The translations under genes were made by a program, and so were the position numbers. Under the pieces are notes generated by a model. That model made no database searches. It had not been told where the DNA came from and saw only the letters and a program-made list of their open reading frames with translations. Positions 8,772-18,555 of a stretch of 64,000 nucleotides of DNA are shown here, piece after piece. The stretch's first letter is position 1. The number at the start of each line of letters is the position of its first letter. The stretch covers positions 1,984,001 to 2,048,000 of the forward strand of contig NZ_CP119572.1 of the NCBI RefSeq assembly GCF_029278605.1. The letters are read 5' to 3'. The DNA is from Cupriavidus sp. WKF15 (GTDB lineage Bacteria; Pseudomonadota; Gammaproteobacteria; Burkholderiales; Burkholderiaceae).

Positions 8772-10437
8772 TGGCGGAAACGGTTGCGGCGCCCGCGCCG
8801 GCCTGCCGCGCGGCTTCCTCGCGCTGGCGCAGGCGGAAGCGCTGGATCTTGCCAGTGGCCGTCTTGGGCAATTCCTCTACGCACTCGATCTGACGCGGGT
8901 ACTTGTACGGCGCCAGCCTCGACTTGACGAAAGCCTGCAGTTCGGCCGCCATGCCAGTATGCCAATGCTGCCCCGGCCGCATCACGACGAAGGCCTTCGG
9001 CTTGACCAGGTCGTCGGCATCGACCACCCCGATCACCGCCGCCTCCAGCACTGCCGGGTGCTGGGCAAGCGCGGCCTCGACCTCGAATGGCGAGACATAG
9101 ATGCCGCCGACCTTGAGCATGTCGTCGCTGCGCCCGGCGTAGATGTAGTAGCCGTCGGCGTCCTGCAGGTACTTGTCGCCGCTGCGCGTCCACGCGCCAA
9201 CGAAGGTGTCGCGGCTCTTGTCGCGGTTGCACCAGTACATCAGTGCCGCGGACGGCCCCTTGATGTACAGGTCGCCGATCTCGCCGGGCCTGGATTGCTC
9301 GCCAAGCTCGTCCAGCAGCTTGAGTTCATAGCCGGGCACCGGCTTGCCGGTGGTACCGTAGTGGACGTCCCCTGGGCGGTTCGACAGGAAGATATGGAGC
9401 ATTTCGGTGGAGCCGATGCCGTCGAGGATGTCGCAGCCAAAATGCGCCAGGTACCGTTCGCCGATATCCCGCGGCAGCGCCTCGCCGGCCGAGGTACAGA
9501 CGCGCATGGCCACGTCGCTGCGTGGCGGCAGGTCCGGCGCGGCCAGCATGCCGGCAAACAGCGTGGGCACGCCGCAGAACACAGTGGGCCGATGCTCGCG
9601 CAGCCGCTGGAATACGGCGCCCGGCGTCGGCCGTTCCGCCATCAATACCGTGGTGGCGCCGACCGACAGCGGGAAGGTCAGCGCATTGCCAAGTCCGTAG
9701 GCAAAGAAGAGCTTGGCCGCCGAGAACACGACATCGTCTTCGCGCAGGCCCAGCACGCGGCGCGCGTACAGGTCGGCCGTGTGGAACAGGTTGCCGTGCG
9801 TATGCACGGTGCCCTTGGGCCGGCCGGTCGAGCCTGACGAATAGAGCCAGAACGCCATGTCGTCCGGCCCCGTGCCCGCATCCGGCGCGGTCGAACGCGT
9901 ACGCGCCACGACCGCCTCCACGCTGCAGCTGGGCGCCGCGTCCTGATACGGGCCCGCCTGGATCAGCATCGGAGACCGGCCGCTCTTCGCGATCGCGGTC
10001 TTCATGGTGGGCAGCAATGCCTCCGACACCACCACCGCGCGCGCGCCGCAGTGGTCGAGCATGTAGGCGTAGTCATCCGCCGTCAGCAGCGTGTTCACCG
10101 CGACCGGCACCACGCCGGCGAGCAGGCAACCGAGAAAGACCGTTGGAAAATCGATCGTGTCGAGCGCGCACAGCAGCAACCGCTCTTCGCGCCGGAAGCC
10201 GGCGTCATGCAGCGCGGCGGCAAATCGGCGGCAGCGCGCGTCGAGTTCGGAGAAGGTCAGCGTGCCGGCATCGTCGACATAGGCAATCTTGTCGCCCCGG
10301 CCGGCGGCCAGGTTGCGGCCGAGCAGGTCGGCGGCAGCGTTGTACCGGGCAGGCAACGCAGTGATGTCGGATTCGGCAGTTCCGGGCGAAAGCGATACAC
10401 CCGCCGGCGAACCGGCAGCGGTATTGGGGGGCGTCAT
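8764..10437 (-). CDS. bclA: Benzoate-CoA ligase
   Basis: AMP-forming acyl-CoA synthetase of 557 aa, activating benzoate to benzoyl-CoA, the first step of the box pathway. The phosphate-binding motif YSSGSTGRPKG is at residues 199-209. A 'GIGSTEMLHIFLSNRPGD' A5 region and the C-terminal catalytic lysine in PKTATGKIQRF (about K530) are present. 'SAAKLFFAYGLGNALTFP' is typical of benzoate-CoA ligases. The ATG at 10437 follows an AGGAG site. Transcribed leftward, it diverges from boxR across a 272-bp region with TGCA boxes and heads the operon with the hydrolase and ABC importer. Confidence 0.94.
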   Translation of the reverse strand: MTPPNTAAGSPAGVSLSPGTAESDITALPARYNAAADLLGRNLAAGRGDKIAYVDDAGTLTFSELDARCRRFAAALHDAGFRREERLLLCALDTIDFPTVFLGCLLAGVVPVAVNTLLTADDYAYMLDHCGARAVVVSEALLPTMKTAIAKSGRSPMLIQAGPYQDAAPSCSVEAVVARTRSTAPDAGTGPDDMAFWLYSSGSTGRPKGTVHTHGNLFHTADLYARRVLGLREDDVVFSAAKLFFAYGLGNALTFPLSVGATTVLMAERPTPGAVFQRLREHRPTVFCGVPTLFAGMLAAPDLPPRSDVAMRVCTSAGEALPRDIGERYLAHFGCDILDGIGSTEMLHIFLSNRPGDVHYGTTGKPVPGYELKLLDELGEQSRPGEIGDLYIKGPSAALMYWCNRDKSRDTFVGAWTRSGDKYLQDADGYYIYAGRSDDMLKVGGIYVSPFEVEAALAQHPAVLEAAVIGVVDADDLVKPKAFVVMRPGQHWHTGMAAELQAFVKSRLAPYKYPRQIECVEELPKTATGKIQRFRLRQREEAARQAGAGAATVSANA

Positions 10438-10551
10438 GTCTCCACTCCTTGGTGTCGCCCGCCGCCGGCGCAAGGCACAGGAGGCGCGGCGGCGTCAGGC
10501 CGGTCGCTCTTGGATTGCCGCTGCGCTGAGGCGATCGCATCGGCTTGTTGA

Positions 10552-10600
10552 TGCATTTTATTTCATATCAACTATCATGCAAGTTAGTAGATGCACTATA
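10552..10600. promoter_or_regulatory. Candidate BoxR operator cluster upstream of the benzoate-CoA ligase gene
   Basis: Three TGCA boxes lie at 10552, 10578 and 10592. The first reads TGCATTTTATTTCAT and the third TGCACTATATGACAC. The upstream region of boxC repeats the same wording: TGCACTATATTTCAT at 11694. TGCA boxes are the known recognition element of the homologous BzdR/BoxR repressors. The AT-rich stretch stands out from its GC-rich surroundings. Confidence 0.6.
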
Positions 10601-10636
10601 TGACACCACAAGCCCTTCCACCCCAAAGGACTCCCT

Positions 10637-10642
10637 TATAAT
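10637..10642 (+). promoter_or_regulatory. Probable -10 box of boxR
   Basis: TATAAT at 10637-10642, with no convincing -35 element at 17 bases. It lies 67 bases ahead of the boxR ATG, outside the TGCA cluster, suggesting weak constitutive expression of the regulator. Confidence 0.4.
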
Positions 10643-10709
10643 TCGCCTCTTTTTCCGGCCGGATACCGCACAAGGGCCAGCCAAGACCGCCTTGATATAC
10701 CAGCACGCC

Positions 10710-11639
10710 ATGCGCCGAGAACCCGAACCGCTGCCCTCGCCCGATGCCCGCACCAGCGGCGCCAGTGGCGAACGCGATCCCTATCTCACGCAACTGGGCG
10801 AGCGCATCCGCTCGCTGCGCGCCGCGCGCGGCATGTCGCGCAAGGACCTGGCGCGCGGCGCGGATGTCTCGGAACGGTATCTGGCCAACCTGGAAACCGG
10901 CACGGGCAATGCGTCGGTGCTGCTGCTGCGGCAGGTCGCACGGGCGCTCGATGTGCCACTGCCGGTCGTGCTGGCCGAAGTCGACGGGCTCAATAGCCAG
11001 CAGGCCACCGAATTTGCGCAGCTCGTGCAATGGCTGGCACAGCTGCCCACGAGCGACCTGGCGCGCGTGCGCGAAGCCTGCCGACACGCACTGGCGCCCG
11101 CGGAATCCCGGGATGCGCGCCACCGCCGGATTGCCCTGATCGGTTTGCGCGGCGCGGGAAAATCCACGCTCGGCCGCGCCCTGGCGGCGGCGGAAGACAT
11201 GCCGTTCGTCGAACTCAATAATGTGATCGAGCAGGAAGCCGGCGCCAGCCTCTCGGAGATCCATTCGCTATATGGCCAGGCCGCGTACCGCCGCTACGAG
11301 ATGCGCGCGCTCGAACGCGCACTGCGCGAGCACGACAGCATGGTGCTTGCCACCCCGGGCAGCCTCGTTTCCGAGCCAGCCACCTTCAACCTGCTGCTGT
11401 CGCGCTGCTATACCGTGTGGGTCAAGACCTCGCCGGAAGAGCACATGGCCCGCGTGGTGGCACAGGGCGACATGCGTCCCATGCAGGGCAACCGCGAGGC
11501 CATGACGGACCTGCGCCGCATCCTGCAGGCCCGCACGCCGCTCTACGCCCGCGCTGACATCGCGCTGGACACCAGCGGACAGGACGCCCACACCTCGCTG
11601 CAGGCCCTGCGCGCCCAGCTTCCCAACGTCATCGCCTGA
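10710..11639 (+). CDS. boxR: BoxR: benzoyl-CoA-responsive XRE/shikimate-kinase-like repressor
   Basis: Two-domain regulator, 309 aa. The N-terminal XRE helix-turn-helix spans about residues 26-90 (LTQLGERIRSLRAARGMSRK..). A linker and then a shikimate-kinase-like domain follow, with P-loop GLRGAGKST at 145-153. This architecture is diagnostic of BzdR/BoxR, in which the kinase-like domain senses benzoyl-CoA and releases DNA. The ATG at 10710 is chosen because the sequence before it is an unrelated leader; an in-frame extension is possible. It stands between the leftward ligase/transport operon and rightward boxCBA, ideally placed to control both. Confidence 0.93.
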   Translation: MRREPEPLPSPDARTSGASGERDPYLTQLGERIRSLRAARGMSRKDLARGADVSERYLANLETGTGNASVLLLRQVARALDVPLPVVLAEVDGLNSQQATEFAQLVQWLAQLPTSDLARVREACRHALAPAESRDARHRRIALIGLRGAGKSTLGRALAAAEDMPFVELNNVIEQEAGASLSEIHSLYGQAAYRRYEMRALERALREHDSMVLATPGSLVSEPATFNLLLSRCYTVWVKTSPEEHMARVVAQGDMRPMQGNREAMTDLRRILQARTPLYARADIALDTSGQDAHTSLQALRAQLPNVIA

Positions 11640-11693
11640 GTCGGCCGCTCTTGCCCGCGGCGGCGCAGAAAGGTATTGCGTCGCTCGGCACCA

Positions 11694-11734
11694 TGCACTA
11701 TATTTCATTAAAAGCCGCAAGGCACTATAGTGCA
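11694..11734. promoter_or_regulatory. Candidate BoxR operator upstream of boxC
   Basis: TGCACTATATTTCAT (11694-11708) is followed by the perfect 12-nt palindrome GCACTATAGTGC (11722-11733), whose right half adds another TGCA. The palindrome lies two bases before the Shine-Dalgarno AAGGAG (11737-11742) of boxC. A bound dimer could therefore block transcription start or elongation. Confidence 0.6.
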
Positions 11735-11748
11735 TCAAGGAGACAGCC

Positions 11749-13434
11749 ATGTCCGCGCCGGCCACCGCCCTCAGCCAAGCTTCCGACCAACCCGTCACGT
11801 TTGAACGCCACCCCGATCAATACCGCCACTGGAAACTCACGTTTGAAGGCCCGGTCGCCACGCTGGCGATGGACGTCGATGAGGAAGGCGGACTGCGGCC
11901 GGGCTACACGCTGAAGCTGAATTCCTACGACCTGGGCGTCGACATCGAACTGCACGACGCCCTGCAACGCATCCGCTTCGAGCACCCGGAAGTCCGCACG
12001 GTGGTGATGACCAGCGCACGCGACCGCATCTTTTGCTCGGGCGCCAATATCTTCATGCTGGGCCAGTCGTCGCATGCGTGGAAGGTGAATTTCTGCAAGT
12101 TCACCAACGAGACACGCAACGGCATCGAAGACGCCAGCCGCCACTCGGGGCTGAAGTTTATTGCCGCGTGCAACGGCACCACGGCGGGCGGCGGCTATGA
12201 GCTGGCGCTGGCCTGCGACGAGATCGTGCTGGTCGACGACCGCTCCTCCGCCGTCAGCCTGCCGGAAGTGCCGCTTCTGGGGGTGCTGCCGGGCACCGGC
12301 GGCCTGACGCGGGTGACCGACAAGCGCCACGTGCGCCGCGACCATGCCGACATCTTCTGCACCACCACCGAAGGCGTGCGCGGCCAGCGCGCCAAGGACT
12401 GGAAGCTCGTGGATGACGTGGTCAAACCCGCACGCTTTGCCGAATATGTCGCCGAGCGCGCCGCCGCGCTGGCGGCCACCAGCGATCGCCCGCAAGGCCA
12501 TCATGGCGTCGAACTCACGCCGCTGTCGCGCACTGCCGAGGAAGACGGCTATCGCTACGACACCGTGCGGGTCCACTTCGACCGCGCCGCGCGCAAGGCC
12601 ACCATCACGGTATTCGGGCCGGATCGTCACCAGCCGACGGACCTGGCGGGCATCGTGTCCGCGGGCATGCAGTGGTGGCCGCTCAAGATGGCGCGCGAGC
12701 TCGACGACGCCATCCTGACACTGCGGACCAACCATCTCGATATCGGCATGTGGGTCATGAAGACCGATGGCGATCCCGCCGCCGTACTGGCCGCCGATGC
12801 ACTGATGGAGGCGCACGCCAGCCACTGGTTCGTGCGCGAAACCATCGGCATGCTGCGCCGTACGCTGGCGCGGCTGGATGTGTCTTCGCGCAGCCTGTTC
12901 GCGCTGATCGAGCAGGATTCCTGCTTCGCCGGCACGCTGCTCGAACTGGCGCTGGCGGCTGATCGCAGCTACATGCTGCACTTGCCCGATGCACCGGATG
13001 ACGCGCCGCGTGTGTTCCTCAGCGAAGCCAACTTTGGCCGCTACCCGATGCCGAACGGCCTTTCCCGCCTGGCCGCGCGCTTCTATCAGGACGAAGCCGC
13101 CATCACCGCCGCGCGCGAGCACATCGGCGCGCCGCTCGACGCGCTCAGCGCGGATTCGCTGGGACTGATCACTGCCGCCCCCGACGACATGGACTGGGAG
13201 GACGAGATCCGCATCGCGGTCGAAGAGCGCGCCAGCCTGTCGCCCGATGCGCTCACGGGCCTCGAAGCCAATCTGCGCTTCGGCCCTGGCGAGACCATGG
13301 AAACCCGCATCTTCGGGCGCCTGACGGCATGGCAGAACTGGATCTTCAACCGCCCCAACGCGGTGGGCGAAAACGGCGCGCTCAAGGTGTTCGGTACCGG
13401 CAACAAAGCCCGCTTCGACTGGAACCGCGTGTGA
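11749..13434 (+). CDS. boxC: 2,3-epoxybenzoyl-CoA dihydrolase (benzoyl-CoA-dihydrodiol lyase) BoxC
   Basis: Crotonase-superfamily enzyme of 561 aa, the usual BoxC length. It hydrolytically opens the ring of 2,3-epoxybenzoyl-CoA, giving 3,4-dehydroadipyl-CoA semialdehyde and formate. Two enoyl-CoA-hydratase-like halves are visible. The first holds 'RTVVMTSARDRIFCSGANIFML' and 'CNGTTAGGGYELALACDEIVL' (about residues 83-165), the oxyanion-hole segments. A strong AAGGAG site precedes the ATG. It is the first gene of boxCBA. Its stop codon lies inside the left arm of a palindromic repeat that separates it from boxB. Confidence 0.95.
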   Translation: MSAPATALSQASDQPVTFERHPDQYRHWKLTFEGPVATLAMDVDEEGGLRPGYTLKLNSYDLGVDIELHDALQRIRFEHPEVRTVVMTSARDRIFCSGANIFMLGQSSHAWKVNFCKFTNETRNGIEDASRHSGLKFIAACNGTTAGGGYELALACDEIVLVDDRSSAVSLPEVPLLGVLPGTGGLTRVTDKRHVRRDHADIFCTTTEGVRGQRAKDWKLVDDVVKPARFAEYVAERAAALAATSDRPQGHHGVELTPLSRTAEEDGYRYDTVRVHFDRAARKATITVFGPDRHQPTDLAGIVSAGMQWWPLKMARELDDAILTLRTNHLDIGMWVMKTDGDPAAVLAADALMEAHASHWFVRETIGMLRRTLARLDVSSRSLFALIEQDSCFAGTLLELALAADRSYMLHLPDAPDDAPRVFLSEANFGRYPMPNGLSRLAARFYQDEAAITAAREHIGAPLDALSADSLGLITAAPDDMDWEDEIRIAVEERASLSPDALTGLEANLRFGPGETMETRIFGRLTAWQNWIFNRPNAVGENGALKVFGTGNKARFDWNRV

Positions 13435-13546
13435 GACTGGTTCAGGACGATTCTGGCGTCGTTGCGCGGCCTTGCCGTACTACTTGTACTGTCTGCGGCC
13501 CCGCGCCTAGCCAGAACCGCTTCGCTTCGCCCTGAACCAGTCTCAC
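13431..13546. repeat. REP/MITE-like palindromic element between boxC and boxB
   Basis: The ends are a perfect 16-bp inverted repeat: GTGAGACTGGTTCAGG (13431-13446) against 13531-13546. Nested complementary blocks follow inside: TTCTGG 13451-13456 with CCAGAA 13511-13516, GCGCGG near 13465 with CCGCGC 13501-13506, and GTAC 13477-13480 with GTAC 13486-13489. The whole 116 bases could fold as one long hairpin. It begins on the boxC stop codon and ends about 40 bases before the boxB ATG. No coding capacity is seen. It has the look of a dispersed intergenic repeat, but only one copy is in this window. Confidence 0.75.
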
Positions 13547-13585
13547 GAGAATCCCGACACGCACCCCAAATACAGGAGACACCCC

Positions 13586-15010
<1,425 letters not shown>

Positions 15011-15111
15011 GCGGCCGCCCCCCGATCTCAAGACATCGCAAGACATCACAAGACAGACAGGACTGTCAGCCCCGGGGCCGCATACGGCCCCGCCCCACAT
15101 GGAGACATACC

Positions 15112-16365
15112 ATGGGCGCCCCCGAAATCATCAAGCAGCACCTGATCGATCCGGAAATCTGCATCCGCTGCAATACCTGCGAGGACACGTGCCCGATCGA
15201 TGCCATCACCCATGACGAGCGCAACTATGTGGTGAAGGCCGACGTCTGCAATGCCTGCAACGCCTGCCTGTCGCCGTGCCCTACCGGCGCCATCGACAAC
15301 TGGCGCACCATGCTCAGGGGCCAGGCCTACCCGATCGAGGAACAGCTGCTGTGGGACGAGTTGCCGGCCGAGGTACCGCTGCCAGCGGCCGACCTCGACG
15401 CCGCGGGCACCGATGAAGCCGTGCGCGCCGACACCGCGGCCGCGGCCGATGAAGGCGGCGTGACGGTACAGGCCGTGGAAACAAGCCTCCACACCTCGTC
15501 GCGTGCGCCTTGGTCGGCGGCCCACCCTTACGTGAACCTGCACGGCGTGCGCGCGCCGGTGACAGCTACGGTGGCTGGCAACTACCGGCTGACCGCGGAG
15601 GACGCCTCCAGCGACATCCACCACATCGTGCTGGACTTCGGCACGCACTTCTTCCCCGTGCTGGAAGGACAGGCCATCGGCATCTTGCCGCCCGGCACCG
15701 ACGCCGCCGGCAAGCCGCACTACATCCGCATGTATTCGATTGCCAGCCCGCGCGACGGCGAACGCCCGGGCTACAACAACCTGGCGCTGACGGTGAAGCG
15801 CGTCGAGGAAGACCACGACGGCAATCCGGTGCGCGGCGTGGCCTCCAACTTCCTGTGCGACCTGGCCAAGGGCGACACCGTGCAGGTGGTGGGGCCGTTC
15901 GGCACCACGTTCCTGATGCCCAACCACCGCGAGGCCAGCATCATGATGGTGTGCACCGGCACCGGTTCGGCGCCGATGCGGGCCATGACCGAGCGCATGC
16001 GGCGCAACATGGAGCACTTCGGCGGACGCCGCATGCTGTTCTTCGGGGCCCGCAACGCGCGCGAGCTGCCCTATTTCGGCCCGCTGCTGAAGCTGCCCAG
16101 GGACTTTCTGGACATCCACTTCGCCTTCTCGCGCGATGCCGGGGTGCCACGCCGCTATGTACAGGACGCGATCCGCGAGGCGTCCGCCGGCGTGGCGGCC
16201 CTGCTGGCCGACCCGCACGGCCATGTCTACATCTGTGGCCTGAAGGGGATGGAAGAAGGCGTGCTGTCGGCCTTTGGCGACGCCTGTGCCGCGGCCGGCC
16301 AGTCCTGGCAGGAGCTGGAGGCCACCATGAGGAGCGAAGGCCGTCTGCATATCGAGACTTACTGA
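15112..16365 (+). CDS. boxA: Benzoyl-CoA 2,3-epoxidase reductase subunit BoxA
   Basis: 417-aa iron-sulfur flavoprotein that passes electrons from NADPH to BoxB. The N-terminal ferredoxin has two 4Cys clusters: C17/C20/C23/C27 and C46/C49/C52/C56. An Ala/Asp-rich linker (about residues 85-115) leads to a ferredoxin-NADP reductase domain with the FAD motif '[13 protein letters not shown]' and nucleotide-binding '[14 protein letters not shown]'. The protein ends in ETY, as these reductases usually end in an aromatic residue. The ATG at 15112 follows GGAG. It is the last gene of boxCBA. Confidence 0.96.
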   Translation: MGAPEIIKQHLIDPEICIRCNTCEDTCPIDAITHDERNYVVKADVCNACNACLSPCPTGAIDNWRTMLRGQAYPIEEQLLWDELPAEVPLPAADLDAAGTDEAVRADTAAAADEGGVTVQAVETSLHTSSRAPWSAAHPYVNLHGVRAPVTATVAGNYRLTAEDASSDIHHIVLDFGTHFFPVLEGQAIGILPPGTDAAGKPHYIRMYSIASPRDGERPGYNNLALTVKRVEEDHDGNPVRGVASNFLCDLAKGDTVQVVGPFGTTFLMPNHREASIMMVCTGTGSAPMRAMTERMRRNMEHFGGRRMLFFGARNARELPYFGPLLKLPRDFLDIHFAFSRDAGVPRRYVQDAIREASAGVAALLADPHGHVYICGLKGMEEGVLSAFGDACAAAGQSWQELEATMRSEGRLHIETY

Positions 16366-16467
16366 GCAAGACGTGGCGGGCAGCCGCCTCTGCATCCGCC
16401 GGCTGCCTCGTACCGCGCCGCGGGCCGGATTCCCGCACCTGGCACTTCCCTTCTGAAATGACTCGCC

Positions 16468-16487
16468 TATAATGTTTCTGAAGAAAC
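16468..16487 (+). promoter_or_regulatory. Toxin-antitoxin promoter with overlapping palindromic operator
   Basis: The -10 box TATAAT (16468-16473) is immediately followed by the inverted repeat GTTTCT-GA-AGAAAC (16474-16487). The operator would cover the transcription start. This is the usual arrangement for an Xre-type antitoxin that represses its own operon. No good -35 is seen. Confidence 0.6.
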
Positions 16488-16500
16488 AGGAGCAGAGGCG

Positions 16501-16890
16501 ATGCAATCGAGGCGAATTCCGGAAACAGAACCCGCCAGCGGGCCGGACCCTGGCGCCACGCTGACCAAGGCCGTCATGCGCGCGGCCGGCTTCCTGGGCA
16601 TCAGCCAGGCGATCGTGGCCAGCGTGCTGGGCATCAGCACGGCATCGGTTTCACGCATGGCATCCGGCCTGTACATCCTCGACAAGCACCGCAAGGAGTG
16701 GGAATTCGGCGTGCTGTTCGTACGGCTGTTCCGCTCGCTCGATGCCATCCTCGGGCACGGCGACCAGGCCCGGCTATGGCTGACCAACGAGAACCTGGCG
16801 CTGGGCGGCAAACCCCTCGAAATGATCCGCACCACCGAAGGTCTCGTTCGTGTCGTTCACTACCTGGACGCCACCCGCGGTCGCATCTGA
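16501..16890 (+). CDS. Xre/MbcA-ParS-type antitoxin (DUF2384)
   Basis: 129-aa antitoxin of a RES-Xre system. The N-terminal part has a helix-turn-helix (about residues 35-60, SQAIVASVLGISTASVSRM). The C-terminal part is a toxin-binding DUF2384 domain with 'LFRSLDAILGHGDQARLWLTNENLALGGKPLEMI' (about 78-111). This class neutralises the toxin by covering its active site and represses the operon through its DNA-binding half. A palindrome at 16474-16487 just upstream is the likely operator. The reading frame overlaps the toxin gene by 41 bases, a common coupling in this family. Confidence 0.88.
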   Translation: MQSRRIPETEPASGPDPGATLTKAVMRAAGFLGISQAIVASVLGISTASVSRMASGLYILDKHRKEWEFGVLFVRLFRSLDAILGHGDQARLWLTNENLALGGKPLEMIRTTEGLVRVVHYLDATRGRI

Positions 16891-17602
16891 GCGCCGGCCG
16901 TTCGCGCTCAGCCTCTGGCGTGCGGTGGAAGCCCAGCACGTGGTTTCGACCATGCCCCTGGTCGACAGCCTCGACGAGCAGGCCGTGCTGGAAGCCGTGC
17001 TCGACGCCGGCAAGCCCGCCGTGCCCGCGGAAGCGCGCCATCTGCACTATCTCCTGTTCACGCCGTTCCGTTATCCGCCGTCGCCATGGGGCTCGCGCTT
17101 TCGCGCCAGCCAGGACCCGGGCGTGTTCTATGGCGCAGAGGAAATCCGTACCGCCTGCGCCGAACTGGGCTACTGGCGCTGGCGCTTCCTGAACGATAGC
17201 CCCGCCCTGCCCCGCATCGACGCCCGTGCCCAGACCCTGTTCGAGGTCAGCGTGCGCACCGACGGCGTGGCGCTGGACGCGCCGCCCTTCGATCGGGACA
17301 GCGCGCAATGGACCGATCCCGACAGCCACGAGACCTGCCAGGCCTTTGGCCGCGTCGCGCGCGAAGCCGGCATCGGCCTGATCCGCTACACCTCGGTGCG
17401 CGACCCGCAGCATGGACCTTGCGGCGCCGTACTGTCTCCGCGCGCATTTGCCCACCCGCAGCCGCTGGCAACCACCACCTGGATGCTGACCGTGCGCCGC
17501 GACCGCGTGATCTGGCAGCGTGACGACCTGCAGCAGCGCGACAGTTTCGAGTTCGCGGCATCGCTGTGGCAACGCACAAGCGAAAGTCCGCCGGACGTCT
17601 GA
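16850..17602 (+). CDS. RES-domain NAD+-degrading toxin
   Basis: 250-aa RES-domain protein. Characterised members (MbcT, Res) degrade NAD+ by phosphorolysis or hydrolysis and stop growth. Family features visible here are the LWRAV entry with R24, an arginine-rich strand WGSRFRAS (80-87), and GVFYGAEE with Y94 and glutamates 97/98. A GTG start at 16850 is the only reasonable start ahead of the RES core. It overlaps the antitoxin by 41 bases and AAGG precedes it. The pair lies between boxA and the initiator tRNA gene. I see no inactivating change. Confidence 0.85.
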   Translation: MSFTTWTPPAVASERRPFALSLWRAVEAQHVVSTMPLVDSLDEQAVLEAVLDAGKPAVPAEARHLHYLLFTPFRYPPSPWGSRFRASQDPGVFYGAEEIRTACAELGYWRWRFLNDSPALPRIDARAQTLFEVSVRTDGVALDAPPFDRDSAQWTDPDSHETCQAFGRVAREAGIGLIRYTSVRDPQHGPCGAVLSPRAFAHPQPLATTTWMLTVRRDRVIWQRDDLQQRDSFEFAASLWQRTSESPPDV

Positions 17603-17680
17603 ACTTAGCCAGCCGCGTTGCCGTCCAACCTTTATGGCAGGCGGCATTGCATGCTGATTCATATTTTCTTCAGGCAGGTA

Positions 17681-17709
17681 TTGCAATGCGGCATCCAGTG
17701 CCCTATAAT
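17681..17709 (+). promoter_or_regulatory. Strong sigma-70 promoter of tRNA-fMet
   Basis: TTGCAA (17681-17686), 17-base spacer, TATAAT (17704-17709). It ends 15 bases before the tRNA. Confidence 0.85.
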
Positions 17710-17724
17710 TTTTTCTTCGACGGA

Positions 17725-17800
17725 CGCGGGGTGGAGCAGTTGGCAGCTCGTCGGGCTCATAACCCGAAGGTCGCAGGTTCAAGTCCTGCCCCCGCAACCA
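17725..17800 (+). tRNA. Initiator tRNA-fMet (CAU)
   Basis: 76-nt cloverleaf with encoded CCA. The anticodon loop CTCATAA gives CAU. The 5' C against A72 is unpaired (CGCGGGG versus CCCCGCA), the hallmark of initiator tRNA. Three G-C pairs (GGG/CCC) close the anticodon stem. A terminator follows. Confidence 0.97.
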
Positions 17801-17824
17801 ACGCATCAGCGCGTCGAACAACGC

Positions 17825-17850
17825 AAAGCCCGCAATCGCGGGCTTTTTGC
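17825..17850 (+). terminator. Intrinsic terminator after tRNA-fMet
   Basis: Stem AAAGCCCGC / GCGGGCTTT (17825-17833 and 17838-17846) with an AATC-type loop, followed by T residues. Confidence 0.85.
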
Positions 17851-17945
17851 TTTCCGGGTCCGGTGCACCGCCTTGCGCCCCTGCGGCCTCAGGCATGCGC
17901 GCCGCGCGGTGATACACTTTGCCCCATTCCTCCCGGACGCCCCTC

Positions 17946-18530
17946 ATGAAATTCTGCTCGAATTGTGGCCATGCGGTTGTGCTGCGCGTACCAGACGGCG
18001 ACAACCGCCCGCGCAGTGTTTGTGACAACTGCGGCACCATCCACTACGTCAATCCCCGCAACGTGGTCGGCACGATCCCGGTCTGGGAAGACAAGATCCT
18101 GCTGTGCAAGCGCGCGATCGAGCCGCGCTACGGTTTCTGGACGCTGCCGGCCGGGTTCATGGAGATCGGCGAGACCACGGCGCAGGCCGCCTCGCGCGAA
18201 ACGCTGGAGGAAGCCGGTGCCCGCGTTCAGGTCGGAGAGCTGTTCTCGATCCTGAACGTTCCGCATGTGCACCAGGTGCATCTTTTCTACCTGGCCACGC
18301 TGGACGACCTCGACGTCGCCCCCGGCGAGGAAAGCCTGGAAGTAAAGCTGGTGGAAGAAGCCGACGTGCCGTGGGACGAGCTCGCTTTCCCCACGGTGAT
18401 CCACACGCTGCGCTGCTTCTTTGCCGACCGCGCCGCGGGCCGGTTGCAGGACGGCAGCTTCCGGCTGCACAGCCTGGATATCGACAAGCCCATGCGCCCG
18501 CTGACCAGCCGGGCGACGGTCACCCCCTGA
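17946..18530 (+). CDS. Nudix hydrolase with N-terminal zinc ribbon (NudC/YjaD-like group)
   Basis: 194 aa. The N-terminal zinc ribbon is CSNCGH ... CDNCGT (two CxxC pairs within the first 30 residues). The full Nudix box is [23 protein letters not shown], with the GX5EX7REUXEEXG spacing intact. The substrate is a nucleoside diphosphate derivative such as ADP-ribose or NADH, which the sequence does not specify. The start at 17946 (MKFCSNCG) is chosen because the zinc ribbon begins at once; an in-frame start 9 codons upstream is possible. aat follows after 25 bases and may be cotranscribed. Confidence 0.88.
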   Translation: MKFCSNCGHAVVLRVPDGDNRPRSVCDNCGTIHYVNPRNVVGTIPVWEDKILLCKRAIEPRYGFWTLPAGFMEIGETTAQAASRETLEEAGARVQVGELFSILNVPHVHQVHLFYLATLDDLDVAPGEESLEVKLVEEADVPWDELAFPTVIHTLRCFFADRAAGRLQDGSFRLHSLDIDKPMRPLTSRATVTP

Positions 18531-18555
18531 TCGCTTCTGCCCCGGCAGCCCCAGC

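Noticed and set aside
16850..16890. Frameshift between the antitoxin and toxin genes suspected from their 41-base overlap
   Set aside because: Both proteins are complete by family standards and overlapping frames are usual in RES-Xre pairs.
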